A stretch of DNA of 64,000 nucleotides from Eubacterium sp. (GCA_021769965.1 JAETRU010000007.1:1-64000); one strand, 5' to 3'; shown: positions 43,129 to 52,744, counted from the stretch's first letter. A program made the numbers and translations. Notes: generated by a model not told the origin, from the sequence alone.

Positions 43129-44413
43129 GGGTCTCTTCCTCCTCTCCATCATCTTGTTCATATATCTCAGCCATAAGTTTCAAATCTTCATAAAATCGCT
43201 CTGTTACTTCTGCATTACTGCACGACAAAGACTGAATACGGCCTGTAAAAGTTCGTATCCAGGGCAGCATTTCCAAAGCATCATAAACCTCCGCAGAAAA
43301 ACGGTATTCATTCTCACTGAGCTGCTCAATTGTCCCATTTCGTTTCTCCCGGTTCAGTCTCTGCAGGATATGGTCTTCTCCTTTTTCTACGCGAACAATC
43401 ATTTCAATGTGTTCCGTCAGGGTTCTGTCCGTGCCGTCGCCCCCTGTGGAAACACCCCAGAGATGCTGCTGAAATGCCTCACATTTTTCTTTCAGCATTT
43501 CATAGTCAGGCACAGCCTTGCCAGTTTTCACTTCATAGATTCTGTCAAGACGGAAAAAACGGAATTTCTGGTACAGAAAATGCCAACACAGGAGATACTG
43601 CCTTCCGGTCTGCGTACTGATCAGCACTTTCATCGGGCAGACCTGATGATCATGTCCCTCTTCACGCAGTGCATTTCTTCTGATATTGATGTGAATTTCT
43701 TTGTCCTCACCGATTGCGGTGAGGATTTCGAGCAGAATCTGACTGTCCAGCGCATGCAGAATATAATGATGTTTAAAGGAGAATACAGATTCCGTTTCAT
43801 CATGACATGCCGGACTCTGATCCAGAATATACGCCCCGATTACGCCTAAAGGACCCGCCTCAGCAAAAAATCCCGCCGCGTCTTTCCATGCAGCGACCGG
43901 TACACTGCTGTCTTTCAAACGATAGAGCGTATCCCTGCCGCTTTTTTCTTTTACAAGCAAACCCTCTTTTACATATTCCTGTAATTTTTTTCTGACTGTT
44001 GATTCGTCGATGTTTTTTTCAGAAGAAAAATGGATCAGATACCGGTCATAAATCTCATCGGCAATCTCTCTGGCTGAAAGCGCTGTTTCCTCCGCCAGCA
44101 AATCCAGAATATAAAAGTGAAGCATGATGTCATTATCTGTAAAGCTCTTTGCTTTGAAGGCCTGATAGAGCGGATTTTTTACAATGGCGCTGCTGTCCAC
44201 CGACAGAAAAACCCGCTTTCCCTCTTTATCCTGACGGAAAGACATATATTCTCCCAGCCAGCTTTCGATACGTCTTTTCTCGTTATCATAACTGCGCCCG
44301 CTTATGCCCTTTTCTTCGCCGAACTCACTGCGGCTGCGAAATCCATAGACATAAAAGTCGCGAAGATACTCCCTGGTGCGGTCAAAGTTTTTTATCAGTT
44401 CTTTATACGCCAT
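43115..44413 (-). CDS. WYL-domain transcriptional regulator
   Basis: 432 residues. N-terminal region (~1-60) with a GFRSRSEFGEEKGISGRSYDNEKRRIESWL segment, a winged-helix part (~90-165; ALSAREIADEIYDRYLI...STVRKKLQEYVKEGLLVKEKSGRDTLYRL) and a WYL-like domain (~220-310; HINIRRNAL...MKVLISTQTGRQYLLCWHFLYQKFRFFRLDRIYEV). WYL regulators respond to nucleic-acid or nucleotide ligands. Two tandem WYL genes recall the PafB/PafC pair. It leads the gene string WYL-WYL-RNA-TROVE-rtcB, taking the place that RtcR holds in proteobacterial RNA-repair operons. Confidence 0.82.
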   Translation of the reverse strand: MAYKELIKNFDRTREYLRDFYVYGFRSRSEFGEEKGISGRSYDNEKRRIESWLGEYMSFRQDKEGKRVFLSVDSSAIVKNPLYQAFKAKSFTDNDIMLHFYILDLLAEETALSAREIADEIYDRYLIHFSSEKNIDESTVRKKLQEYVKEGLLVKEKSGRDTLYRLKDSSVPVAAWKDAAGFFAEAGPLGVIGAYILDQSPACHDETESVFSFKHHYILHALDSQILLEILTAIGEDKEIHINIRRNALREEGHDHQVCPMKVLISTQTGRQYLLCWHFLYQKFRFFRLDRIYEVKTGKAVPDYEMLKEKCEAFQQHLWGVSTGGDGTDRTLTEHIEMIVRVEKGEDHILQRLNREKRNGTIEQLSENEYRFSAEVYDALEMLPWIRTFTGRIQSLSCSNAEVTERFYEDLKLMAEIYEQDDGEEEETHAVQ

Positions 44414-44448
44414 GGTTTCACCTCTCCTTTAGTTCTTCCATACCAAGC

Positions 44449-45663
44449 TCAGTTCCATTCTTCTGCAGTGAGAAAATCCCTGATATTTCTATGCTTGATT
44501 CCATCTCTGCTCATATCAAGTTCATCCATGGTCACTACATACTTTGGGAAGTTATCCCGGATGCTGTCATAGGCGCCGAACTCTCTTTTGACAGTATCTT
44601 CAGATGCCAAAAGGTAAGCCACCTGCACATAGAGCTTCTCTCCTCTTTTGTCGCAGACAAAGTCAATTTCCTTTTCCCCGGCTCTGCCTGCCGTAACCGA
44701 ATATCCGCGACGCAGCAGTTCCATATATACGATATTTTCGAGGACCAGATTGATGTCGCGCATATTGCCGCCAAATACAGCTTCTCTGATACCGTGATCA
44801 GCAATGTAGTATTTTTCATTGGAGGCAAGTATCTGCTTTCCATGCAGATCTTCTCTCTTAACCTGATAAAACAAATACGCATCACAACAGTACCTGATAT
44901 AGTTTAGAACTGTTTCTGCAGATACAGTTCGATGCTCGCTCCGGAAAAATTTTACAAGTGACGTTGCAGAAAAAGTCGTTCCCACATTTGCCATGATGTA
45001 AGCAATAATTCGTTCAAGCAGGTCAATATCACGAATTTTATTTCTCTTGACGATATCCTTAAGCTGGATGGAATTGAAAAGGTCTGTAAAATACTGCATA
45101 GATGGCGCATCTGCAAATCCAAGATTAGCGAGATATGGCATTCCCCCGGCCAAAAGATACTTATGAAAGCACTTTGCCTGAGACGCATCCGGTTCTACCG
45201 TATGATACAGCTCCAGAAATTCCGCAAAGGAAAACGGATAGATCACAAACTCTGCATAGCGTCCTCCCAGATAAGTTGCGAGCTCACCTGACAGAAGCTT
45301 TGCGTTAGAACCGGTGATATAGATGTCACAGTCCAAAGCGACACGAAAAGAGTTGATGCACTTTTCCCATCCCTGCACTTCCTGAATCTCATCAAAGAAA
45401 AGATACACTTTTCCGTCAATGGTCTTTGCTCTTTTCACAACTTCTTCATGCAGCTTTTTTGCGGTCAGCAGATGAGAATAACTCAAATCCTCAAAGTTGA
45501 TAGAAATAAACTGCGACGAATTGATACCATCCGCGATCAGTTCCTCTTTTATAAGTTCCAGCATAACCGATTTTCCGCAGCGCCGAATACCAGTCATCAC
45601 CTTAACCAGTTCGCCCCCGATAAACGGACGAATACGGCTCATATACATTTCACGTTTGATCAT
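44449..45663 (-). CDS. AAA_14/DUF4143 ATP-binding protein
   Basis: 404 residues from the ATG at 45663 (AAGGGG nine bases upstream; the ATG three codons earlier touches the site). Walker A-like TGIRRCGKSVMLEL (~26-39), Walker B YLFFDEIQEV, and GSNAKLLSGELATYLGGRY are the standard AAA_14 marks; the C-terminal half is DUF4143 with a PD-(D/E)XK-like segment (GEKEIDFVCDKRGEKLYVQVAYLL). These proteins are widespread and of unknown role. It ends 35 bp before the WYL gene and may share its transcript. Two 18-bp direct repeats lie upstream of its promoter. Confidence 0.88.
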   Translation of the reverse strand: MIKREMYMSRIRPFIGGELVKVMTGIRRCGKSVMLELIKEELIADGINSSQFISINFEDLSYSHLLTAKKLHEEVVKRAKTIDGKVYLFFDEIQEVQGWEKCINSFRVALDCDIYITGSNAKLLSGELATYLGGRYAEFVIYPFSFAEFLELYHTVEPDASQAKCFHKYLLAGGMPYLANLGFADAPSMQYFTDLFNSIQLKDIVKRNKIRDIDLLERIIAYIMANVGTTFSATSLVKFFRSEHRTVSAETVLNYIRYCCDAYLFYQVKREDLHGKQILASNEKYYIADHGIREAVFGGNMRDINLVLENIVYMELLRRGYSVTAGRAGEKEIDFVCDKRGEKLYVQVAYLLASEDTVKREFGAYDSIRDNFPKYVVTMDELDMSRDGIKHRNIRDFLTAEEWN

Positions 45664-45695
45664 CAAGTTCATCCCCTTTTCCTGTAATTAACCAT

Positions 45696-45796
45696 AGTAT
45701 ATCCCAATTACAGCGAAAAAACAACGATAAATTTCAAGTTTTATCAGTTATATCTTATAAAATGCACGATTAATTAAATTTTATCAGTTATATCTT
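45696..45796 (-). promoter_or_regulatory. Promoter of the AAA_14 gene with two upstream direct repeats
   Basis: Minus-strand TTGTTT (45724-45719), 17-bp spacer, TATACT (45701-45696). TTTTATCAGTTATATCTT occurs at 45739-45756 and again at 45779-45796, exactly 40 bp apart (close to four helical turns), upstream of the -35 box. They look like paired activator sites. Confidence 0.55.
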
Positions 45797-45832
45797 CATC
45801 AAAGAGTGTCCAGACCAGAGACTAAGCCATTA

Positions 45833-45874
45833 AAAATGGCACCTCAGACAACCTTTACGGATGCTTGAAGTGCC
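45833..45874 (-). terminator. Terminator after the XRE regulator gene
   Basis: Minus-strand GGCACTTCA (45874-45866) pairs with TGAGGTGCC (45846-45838), followed by ATTTTTA. Confidence 0.6.
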
Positions 45875-45916
45875 GTATTTTTACTTAATCCCCACACGAT
45901 TATTTAGAGTGTTCTC

Positions 45917-46609
45917 CTATCGCCTGTCCACCGTCAGCATATTATCCCGTTTCAGACGTTGGATATCCTCTTTATCAAAGGTCAGAAGCCGGCACAGTTC
46001 CTCGGTCTCGGCCAGCTGCACCGGAGAAAGAATCACTTTGATAGCATTCGGCGTCATGGTGGTGTAGGAAATGCTGGACAGCAGTCCCATGTTGTAGCCG
46101 TTGTTGTCCAGACTTTCCAGGCAGCATAAAAAGGTATGCTCCGTGCTGTTTCTGCGGTTGACAAACTGATAGTTCAAAATCGGTCCTTCTTTGGACATAG
46201 AGCCCTCATAAATGCCTCTGCATTTTTCCAGATGCTCAAAAGATGGTACGTCATAGAAGAAGGTAACATCCAGATTTCCCTGCTCACCGGAGTAATGATC
46301 CAGCACGCTTCTGGTCACCTGACTGCCTCTGCGGGCATAGGAATAGAGATACTGGCGGCTCTGTCTCCCGCCAGACACGGCGCTGTCTCCGACAGTCTTT
46401 GGCAGTGCCATCAGCTTGGCCGGAGCAACGCCCAGCGCCGCAGAAATATCAAAAAAAGTCTCCAGATCTACAGAGATCAGACCGTTTTCATATTTCGATA
46501 CCGTAGCCTTGCTCTTATGTATCCTATCAGCAAATTCCTGCAGCGACATGCCCAATGCAAGCCGATACATGCGGATCTGTCTCCCTGTTTCTTTCAGTCG
46601 CTCGCTCAA
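45917..46609 (-). CDS. XRE-family regulator with large C-terminal domain
   Basis: 230 residues if started at the TTG at 46609, which has GGAGG eight bases upstream; the in-frame ATG at 46624 contains that site and has none of its own. HTH at about 5-65 (IRMYRLALGMSLQEFADRIHKSKATVSKYENG). The remaining ~160 residues (RRGSQVTRSVLDHYSGEQG..., VNRRNSTEHTFLCCLESLDNNGYNMG) are not a domain I recognise, but look sensory. It lies next to kbl-tdh on the same strand and might act at the paired sites upstream of tdh. Confidence 0.8.
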   Translation of the reverse strand: MSERLKETGRQIRMYRLALGMSLQEFADRIHKSKATVSKYENGLISVDLETFFDISAALGVAPAKLMALPKTVGDSAVSGGRQSRQYLYSYARRGSQVTRSVLDHYSGEQGNLDVTFFYDVPSFEHLEKCRGIYEGSMSKEGPILNYQFVNRRNSTEHTFLCCLESLDNNGYNMGLLSSISYTTMTPNAIKVILSPVQLAETEELCRLLTFDKEDIQRLKRDNMLTVDRR

Positions 46610-46698
46610 AGATGGATCCTCCATTTTCTAAGATGCTTTTATTATATGCACAAAACAGCCCTTTGGCAAGGACGGATTCCCATACCGGCCAAAACTGC

Positions 46699-47895
46699 TT
46701 ATCCTTCAATCTCTTTCCTTGTTTCTTTGAACGCTTCCACAATGAAGTCGATATCCTCCCTCGTATGACCGGCGCACAGCTGGGTCCGTATCCGTGCTCT
46801 GCCCTTCGGCACCACCGGATAGGAAAAAGCGACCACATACACGCCCTTTTCCACCATCCTTTTCGCGTACGCTGCGGCCAGCTTCTCGTCATACAGCATC
46901 ACCGGCACGCACGGGTGCACACCATCGATGATGTCAAAGCCTTCTTCCGCCAGTCTGCGCCGATAATAACCGGTGATCTCTTCCAGGTGGTCACGAAGCT
47001 CTGTGCTTTCCTCAAGCATATTGAGCACCTCGATCCCCGCTCCCACAATGGAAGGAGCCAGTGTGTTGGAGAACAGATACGGCCGGCTTCTCTGGCGCAG
47101 CAGCTCCACGATCTCAGATCTGGCACAGGTATAGCCGCCGGATGCGCCGCCCAGTGCCTTTCCCAGCGTACCGGTCAGAATATCGATCCGGCCCTGAACG
47201 CCGCAGTATTCCGGCGTTCCTCTGCCAGTCTTTCCCACAAATCCTGCCGCGTGGCTGTCGTCCACCATGACCAGCGCATTATACCTGTCCGCCAGATCAC
47301 AGATGCCGGAAAGATCCGCGATGATGCCGTCCATGGAGAACACGCCGTCTGTTGCGATCAGCTTGATCCGCGCGCCCGCCGCGTCAGCCTCCTTCAGTTT
47401 CCTCTCCAGATCAGCCATGTCATTATTCTTGTATCTGTAGCGCTTCGCTTTGCACAGACGTATCCCGTCGATAATAGAAGCATGATTCAGTTCATCACTG
47501 ATAACCGCGTCCTCTTCCGTCAGGATCGTCTCAAAAAGTCCGCCATTGGCGTCAAAGCAGGAGGCGTACAAAATCGTATCCTCCATACCGAAAAAGCTGC
47601 TCAGCTTTTTCTCCAGAGCCTTATGAATATCCTGCGTTCCGCAGATAAAGCGTACCGACGACATGCCGTAACCCTTCTCATCAAAAGCGTCTTTGGCCGC
47701 TTTGATCAGTCTGGTGCTGTCCGCCAGGCCCAGATAGTTGTTTGCGCACATATTGATAACTTCACGGCCGTCAGAAAGGCGGACGCGGGGTCCCTGCACG
47801 GATGTGATCACTAGTTCATCCTTATACAGACTGGCCTCCCGGATGCCGTCGATCTCCCTGGCATAATACTTTAACAGATCGTCTTTTCTTGACAT
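46699..47895 (-). CDS. kbl: Glycine C-acetyltransferase (2-amino-3-ketobutyrate CoA ligase)
   Basis: 398 residues from the ATG at 47895 (AGGGAG seven bases upstream), identical in length to the E. coli enzyme. Alpha-oxoamine synthase marks: [45 protein letters not shown], and the PLP lysine in [16 protein letters not shown]. Cleaves 2-amino-3-oxobutyrate with CoA to glycine and acetyl-CoA. It follows tdh by 2 bp; the pair turns threonine into glycine plus acetyl-CoA with NADH. Confidence 0.95.
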   Translation of the reverse strand: MSRKDDLLKYYAREIDGIREASLYKDELVITSVQGPRVRLSDGREVINMCANNYLGLADSTRLIKAAKDAFDEKGYGMSSVRFICGTQDIHKALEKKLSSFFGMEDTILYASCFDANGGLFETILTEEDAVISDELNHASIIDGIRLCKAKRYRYKNNDMADLERKLKEADAAGARIKLIATDGVFSMDGIIADLSGICDLADRYNALVMVDDSHAAGFVGKTGRGTPEYCGVQGRIDILTGTLGKALGGASGGYTCARSEIVELLRQRSRPYLFSNTLAPSIVGAGIEVLNMLEESTELRDHLEEITGYYRRRLAEEGFDIIDGVHPCVPVMLYDEKLAAAYAKRMVEKGVYVVAFSYPVVPKGRARIRTQLCAGHTREDIDFIVEAFKETRKEIEG

Positions 47896-47897
47896 GA

Positions 47898-48947
47898 CTA
47901 TTCTCCCTTCGTCCAATTTAAAATAACTTTTCCGGAATTACCGGAAATCATAGCTTCAAATCCTTTTTCGTAATCCTCAGCGTCAAACCTGTGCGTAATG
48001 ATGGCAGAAATGTCCAGGCCGCTCTGCAGCATGACTGTCATCTTATACCAGGTATCCCAGACCTTGCGTCCGTAGATTCCTCGCAGATTCAGTCCGTTGA
48101 AAATAACGGTTTCCAGATCTACCGGCGTCTGTTTTCCCTGCAGACCCAGAAGTGCGATCTTTCCTCCATGTTTCATATTTTTGATCATGGAGGAAAGTCC
48201 CGCAGGACTTCCTGACATTTCCATACCGATATCAAAGCCTTCCTTCATGTCCAGCTCCTGCATAACGTCCGGAAGCTTCTCGCGGTTCAGGTCAACGGCG
48301 CGGTCCGCTCCCAGTTTTTCTGCCAGTTTCAGCCGGTACGGATTGAAGTCTGTCACCACCACGTGGCGCGCGCCGGAAAACTTTGCTGTCGCGGCAGCCA
48401 TACAGCCGATAGGCCCCGCTCCCGCGATCAAAACATCTTCGCCCAGGCTGTCGTAGGAGAGCGCCGTATGTACTGCGTTTCCGAACGGATCAAAGACAGC
48501 GTACAGTTCTTCAGCAATATTTTCACTGCATCGCCACACGTTTTCCTGTGGAATGACCAGATACTCGGCAAAAGCGCCGTTTCGGTTGACGCCGACGCCT
48601 TTGGCGTCTTTGCAGTTTTCCTTATGTCCCTCCAGACAGTTGCGACAGTGACCGCAGGTAATATGCCCTTCGCCGGAGACCAGCTCGCCTATGGCAAAGT
48701 TCCTGACATTACTGCCTGTTTCAACGATCTCGCCTACATACTCATGACCCGCTGTCAGCCCCAGTGGAATCGTGTCCTGCGCCCACTGATTCCACTGATA
48801 AATATGGACGTCCGTTCCACAGATCGCCGTCTTATGTATCCGGATCTTCACATCATCAGGACCGACCTCAGGAACAGGCACCCGTTTTCTCGTAAGGCCG
48901 GGAGCCGCCCTGTCCTTCACTAAAGCCCACATGGTATTTTCACTCAT
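47898..48947 (-). CDS. tdh: L-threonine 3-dehydrogenase
   Basis: 349 residues. Zinc alcohol dehydrogenase family: catalytic zinc ligands in [13 protein letters not shown] and AGHEYVGEI, structural zinc lobe [15 protein letters not shown], Rossmann motif [26 protein letters not shown]. Oxidises threonine to 2-amino-3-oxobutyrate with NAD+. Promoter TTGCAC-18 bp-TATAAT lies upstream with two inverted operator-like sites further up. Confidence 0.95.
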   Translation of the reverse strand: MSENTMWALVKDRAAPGLTRKRVPVPEVGPDDVKIRIHKTAICGTDVHIYQWNQWAQDTIPLGLTAGHEYVGEIVETGSNVRNFAIGELVSGEGHITCGHCRNCLEGHKENCKDAKGVGVNRNGAFAEYLVIPQENVWRCSENIAEELYAVFDPFGNAVHTALSYDSLGEDVLIAGAGPIGCMAAATAKFSGARHVVVTDFNPYRLKLAEKLGADRAVDLNREKLPDVMQELDMKEGFDIGMEMSGSPAGLSSMIKNMKHGGKIALLGLQGKQTPVDLETVIFNGLNLRGIYGRKVWDTWYKMTVMLQSGLDISAIITHRFDAEDYEKGFEAMISGNSGKVILNWTKGE

Positions 48948-48979
48948 CTTTTATCACGCTCCTGTTTTTTGATGAGAGC

Positions 48980-49066
48980 ATTATACCCTTTCACATCCCG
49001 AAAGTGCAACCGGACATCCGTTTCATATGATGAAACAGATACAGAGTTCGTTTCATCATACGAAAT
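48980..49066 (-). promoter_or_regulatory. tdh-kbl promoter with inverted pair of regulator sites
   Basis: Minus-strand TTGCAC (49009-49004), 18-bp spacer, TATAAT (48985-48980). GTTTCATATGATGAAAC (49020-49036) and GTTTCATCATACGAAAT (49050-49066) are inverted copies of TTTCRTATGATGAAAC, placed directly upstream of the -35 box, where an activator would sit. They can also form a hairpin. Confidence 0.65.
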
Positions 49067-49104
49067 GTTTTATCAAAACTAACTGACTTTTCACTATTCT
49101 TTCA

Positions 49105-49135
49105 AGAAAAAAACCCCAAATTCAAAGATCTGGGG
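49105..49135 (-). terminator. Terminator after the acyl-CoA synthetase gene
   Basis: Minus-strand CCCCA (49135-49131) pairs with TGGGG (49118-49114) and is followed by TTTTTTT. The loop is 12 nt. Confidence 0.7.
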
Positions 49136-49156
49136 ATTTTGATGAAACACAGGGAT

Positions 49157-50893
49157 TTACAACCCCAGCTCTTTCAGTTCTTCCTGTATCTGCTTGATCT
49201 CTTCATTTCGTTTGGTCTTTGCAGTGGTCGTCTTAATCGTCGGCTTATCAGACAGGAAGTACTTCTTCACCATCTTATATGCCGGCATACCGGCGTTGAT
49301 CCGGTCCATATCCTCATCCAGCTTTGCTGCCAGTTCCTCTGCCGTCATGTTATACTCGGTCAGATACCCTTTGTCGTAAACCACCTTAGCCCAAAGGACA
49401 AAGTCGTTTGTCTTCTCTCTGGTAAAGACCATGCTCTCCTCTACGTACGGCAGCACGTTGATCAGATTCTCGATCTCCTCCGGATAGACGTTCTTGCCGT
49501 TTTTCATGACGATGACGTTCTTCTTCCGTCCGCTGATAAACAGGTAGCCGTCTTCATCGATATAAGCCAGATCGCCGGTGTGGAACCACCCGTCAATGAG
49601 GACCTCATCAGTGGCTTCCTGATTATCATAATAGCCCAGCATCACATTATCGCCTCTGACGACCAGCTCGCCAATGCCTTCTTCACCCGGATCCAGGATC
49701 TTCGCTTCCACGTTCGGCATGACTTTGCCGCAGGAACCCGGTTTCAGATAGCGATAGGTCTCGCTGGAAATAGTCGGTGCTGTCTCCGTCAGACCGTAAC
49801 CCTGTACAGTCAGGATTCCCAGATCGTTAAAGCCCTTTGACACTACCGGATCCAGCGCTGCCGCGCCGTTGATGATGAACCGCATCCGGCCGCCCAGCTG
49901 ATCTATGATGGCCTTAAACATCTTCCGTCTCAGGTTGATGCCCACCTTATCACTGAAATTGCAGACCTTCATGGCAAAAGCCACTTTGCCCTCCATGCCC
50001 TGAGCCTCGATCGCTTTGTTGATCTTTTTATACATACTCTCCAGCAGCAGCGGCACACTCATGATAACGGACACGCCGTATTCCTTCAGATTCATGGTGA
50101 TGTATTTCAGACCGTCGCAGAAGCAGTTCTTCATGCCCTGTGACAGGAAAGTCAGAAGCCCGCTCATGCCGTAGCAGTGGTGAAGCGGCAGGATCATCAT
50201 ATTGACGTCGTCCGGAAAGAACAGCTCTTCGCAGTTCATGCCGTAATTACAGCTCATGAAGTTTCTGTGAGACAGCATAACTGCCTTGGACTGAGAAGTC
50301 GTTCCGGAGGTGAACAGCAGATAGTTCATGGCATCCGGATCGATCTCAGCGTCCAGATAACGGCGGTCGCCTGCTTCGACCAGCTTCTGTCCCTGGTCGA
50401 TGAGATGCATCAGAGAGGTTGCGGTCTCGCTTTCAAAATCCATGGCCACCAGCAGCGACAGGCGGGTGGATCCCTCAGAATAGATTTCTTCTATGATCTT
50501 CGCAGTCTTCCTGTCATAGAAGATCACCTCTGCGTCGCTTCGGTTGAGGCAGCTGACCAGTTCCTCTTTCTGCAGCGCCTTGTCCAGGGGCACAGTAACG
50601 CCGATCCCGCAGCTGGCAGTGAAATACGCCAGACACCAGTTATAGCTGTTGTCACCTATAACGGCGACCCGCCTGCCCTGATAGCCCCGCTCCGTCAGCG
50701 CGGTTCCCAGATAGCCCATGGTCTCAAAAAGCCCGGCATAGGTGGTGTTGATGTAGTTGACTTCCTTTGTCTTCTTATCCTTTATCTTGGTGACAAAGGC
50801 CACCTTGTCAGCGTATTTTTCCGCCGACGTGCGCAGCAGTTCCCGCAGATCGCGGAATTCATAAAACTTCTTTTCTAATTTGTAATCTTTCAT
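49157..50893 (-). CDS. AMP-dependent acyl-CoA synthetase (long-chain fatty acid type)
   Basis: 578 residues from the ATG at 50893 (GAGG eight bases upstream). Adenylate-forming motifs: YLLFTSGTTSQSKAVMLSHRN (A3), QGYGLTETAPTIS (A5), GWFHTGDLAYIDEDGYLFISGRKKNVIVMKNGKNVYPEEIE (A7-A8) and a C-terminal KTTTAKTKRNE with the catalytic lysine region. Activates a carboxylic acid to its CoA ester in the cytosol or at the membrane. Single-gene unit with its own terminator. Chain length of the substrate is uncertain. Confidence 0.88.
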   Translation of the reverse strand: MKDYKLEKKFYEFRDLRELLRTSAEKYADKVAFVTKIKDKKTKEVNYINTTYAGLFETMGYLGTALTERGYQGRRVAVIGDNSYNWCLAYFTASCGIGVTVPLDKALQKEELVSCLNRSDAEVIFYDRKTAKIIEEIYSEGSTRLSLLVAMDFESETATSLMHLIDQGQKLVEAGDRRYLDAEIDPDAMNYLLFTSGTTSQSKAVMLSHRNFMSCNYGMNCEELFFPDDVNMMILPLHHCYGMSGLLTFLSQGMKNCFCDGLKYITMNLKEYGVSVIMSVPLLLESMYKKINKAIEAQGMEGKVAFAMKVCNFSDKVGINLRRKMFKAIIDQLGGRMRFIINGAAALDPVVSKGFNDLGILTVQGYGLTETAPTISSETYRYLKPGSCGKVMPNVEAKILDPGEEGIGELVVRGDNVMLGYYDNQEATDEVLIDGWFHTGDLAYIDEDGYLFISGRKKNVIVMKNGKNVYPEEIENLINVLPYVEESMVFTREKTNDFVLWAKVVYDKGYLTEYNMTAEELAAKLDEDMDRINAGMPAYKMVKKYFLSDKPTIKTTTAKTKRNEEIKQIQEELKELGL

Positions 50894-50990
50894 ATACTTA
50901 TCCTCTGTATCATTAAGGTTGCCCTTCTTCTCTATATTATAGATTACCATTTTATCGCGTGGGTGTCAAACAAAAGCAGCTTACTCTGCG

Positions 50991-51674
50991 TTACTCTGTG
51001 ACGATCACACCCAGCATTCTGGCAAGATCTGCTGCCTGCCATATATTTACGACAGCTCCTCTCAGCTCGCTGCCGCTGTCGGAAACGCTGATTCCTTCCA
51101 GTGTGCAGTCTGTAAAGTCCAGATCCTTCAGCGCCGTTTTGAAAAAATCTGTCCGGACAAAACGGCATTCCTGCATCCTGATGTTCTTCAGTCCGCAGGA
51201 CGCGAAAAAGCACTCTGTAAAATCGCTGCCTGCCAAAGCGCACTGTTTCAGCTTCGCCGACGTAAAATTGGCGTAGGCCAGACTGCTGTCTTTAACAGTC
51301 AGGTGGGAAATGCTGCTTTCACTGAGATCAGCACTCCTCATCTGGCATTCTCTGAAAGCGCACTGCTGTATCCAGCTCCCGGAAAGCTTTGCTCCTGCCA
51401 GCAGGCAGTCCTGAAACAGCACGTTGCGAAAAGTGCACTTCCGAAGATCCGCCGTCTCCAGGCGGCAGTGCTCAAAGACCGTATTTTCAAATGTCATACC
51501 CTGCAGGTTCATCCCCGTCAGATCTTCGTCAGTGAACCGGACGCCTGCCACGTCGCACTCCTCTTCTCTGACTTCTACCAGCCAGTACTTTCCAAACTTT
51601 ATCTCTTCCAGATCCTCCGGCAGACTGACGCTTCTGACGGTAAATCCACTCTTATTATTGTGATCGGTTTTCAT
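50991..51674 (-). CDS. Pentapeptide-repeat protein
   Basis: 227 residues from the ATG at 51674, which has GAGGGGG before it. Residues ~50-210 follow the A(D/N)Lxx pentapeptide pattern with unusually many cysteines (FEHCRLETADLRKCTFRNV..., FRECQMRSADLSESS...), predicting a right-handed quadrilateral beta-helix. Related proteins mimic DNA and protect gyrase (Qnr/MfpA), but most have unknown roles; no Qnr-specific loop can be claimed. Divergent from the EamA gene. Confidence 0.85.
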   Translation of the reverse strand: MKTDHNNKSGFTVRSVSLPEDLEEIKFGKYWLVEVREEECDVAGVRFTDEDLTGMNLQGMTFENTVFEHCRLETADLRKCTFRNVLFQDCLLAGAKLSGSWIQQCAFRECQMRSADLSESSISHLTVKDSSLAYANFTSAKLKQCALAGSDFTECFFASCGLKNIRMQECRFVRTDFFKTALKDLDFTDCTLEGISVSDSGSELRGAVVNIWQAADLARMLGVIVTE

Positions 51675-51796
51675 AGTCCCCCTCTTTCTAAACATGTGTT
51701 CTCCGTCATCTATTGTGCCACATTTCTCTGCAGAATACAAGGGTGAATGATGCCGGCTCCTGATTTCACATATACAGGCTGTAACAAAATGAGGTC

Positions 51797-51825
51797 TTGC
51801 GCATGTTTTTTAAAAATGATAAAGT
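51797..51825 (+). promoter_or_regulatory. Promoter of the EamA gene
   Basis: TTGCGC (51797-51802), 17-bp spacer, TAAAGT (51820-51825). Confidence 0.5.
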
Positions 51826-51859
51826 ATAGTGGCGATTAAAAAATGAGGAGGAATACTAT

Positions 51860-52744
51860 ATGAAGAAAGAATATCTCTTTGCCTCGATAACGATTTTCTT
51901 CTGGGGTTCTTCGGCGGCGGTCAACGCGCTGCTGCTGCAGTCTCTCAGCACCATGACTGTACTCTTTTATACCAGTATCGTCGCAGTGGTCTTCCTTGCA
52001 GCATATAACCTGGTTACCGGCCGCATGGCCCTTCTCAGAAAAATATCCCTGCGGGATCTTATCATTATGTGCGGCATCGGTTTTCTCGGCACGTTCATGT
52101 ACAACGGCCTCCTGTACTACAGCATGACACTGATGAAAGCCCAGCAGGCATTTATCATCAATTATCTGTGGCCTATCATGGTGGTGGTCTTCTCCTGTTT
52201 CATCCTGAAGCAGAAGATGACCCCGCGCAAGGGAATCTCTCTGCTGCTGTCCTTTTTCGGCGTTGCCATCGTTGCCACAGAAGGCGATCTGCTCAGTCTG
52301 GGAAACATAGATCTCCTCGGCACCGGCACCTGTATTCTGGCAGCTGTATCCTACGGTCTCTATTCTGTGCTTACCATCAGAGTTACCCACGACAAGTTTG
52401 TGACTATGATGATCTATTATGGTGTATCTGCCATCGTTTCTACCGTAATACTCGCGGCAGGCGGCGGTTTTCCTGTATTAGAAGCCGGCCAGTGGCCGGG
52501 CATCCTGTGGGACGGCGTTCTGGTTTACGGCGTGGCCTTTACCACCTGGGCTCTGGCGCTGGATCTTGGCGATACGGCAAAGATGTCAAATCTGATCTAC
52601 CTGACCCCTTTCGTTTCCCTGATCTGGATCTACTTCCTCATCGGCGAACCGATCGAATGGTCTTCCTACGCGGGCCTGGGCCTGATCATTCTGGGCGTTA
52701 TACTGCAGATCGTGAATTTCGGCAAAAAGCGCCTCTTGACTTAA
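51860..52744 (+). CDS. EamA-family (DMT superfamily) transporter
   Basis: 294 residues with ten hydrophobic helices in two EamA halves (FLGTFMYNGLLYYSMTLMKAQQAFIINYLWPIMVVVFS in the first; YLTPFVSLIWIYFLIGEPIEWSSYAGLGLIILGVIL in the second). Such exporters handle amino acids, nucleosides or other metabolites. AGGAGG precedes the ATG. Its stop codon abuts the trpS promoter's -35 box, and it lies next to trpS; an aromatic amino acid substrate (YddG-like) is conceivable but unproven. Confidence 0.88.
   Translation: MKKEYLFASITIFFWGSSAAVNALLLQSLSTMTVLFYTSIVAVVFLAAYNLVTGRMALLRKISLRDLIIMCGIGFLGTFMYNGLLYYSMTLMKAQQAFIINYLWPIMVVVFSCFILKQKMTPRKGISLLLSFFGVAIVATEGDLLSLGNIDLLGTGTCILAAVSYGLYSVLTIRVTHDKFVTMMIYYGVSAIVSTVILAAGGGFPVLEAGQWPGILWDGVLVYGVAFTTWALALDLGDTAKMSNLIYLTPFVSLIWIYFLIGEPIEWSSYAGLGLIILGVILQIVNFGKKRLLT

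Noticed and set aside
46555..47814. A 419-codon plus-strand frame
   Set aside because: Complementary to kbl, whose motifs and length are unmistakable.
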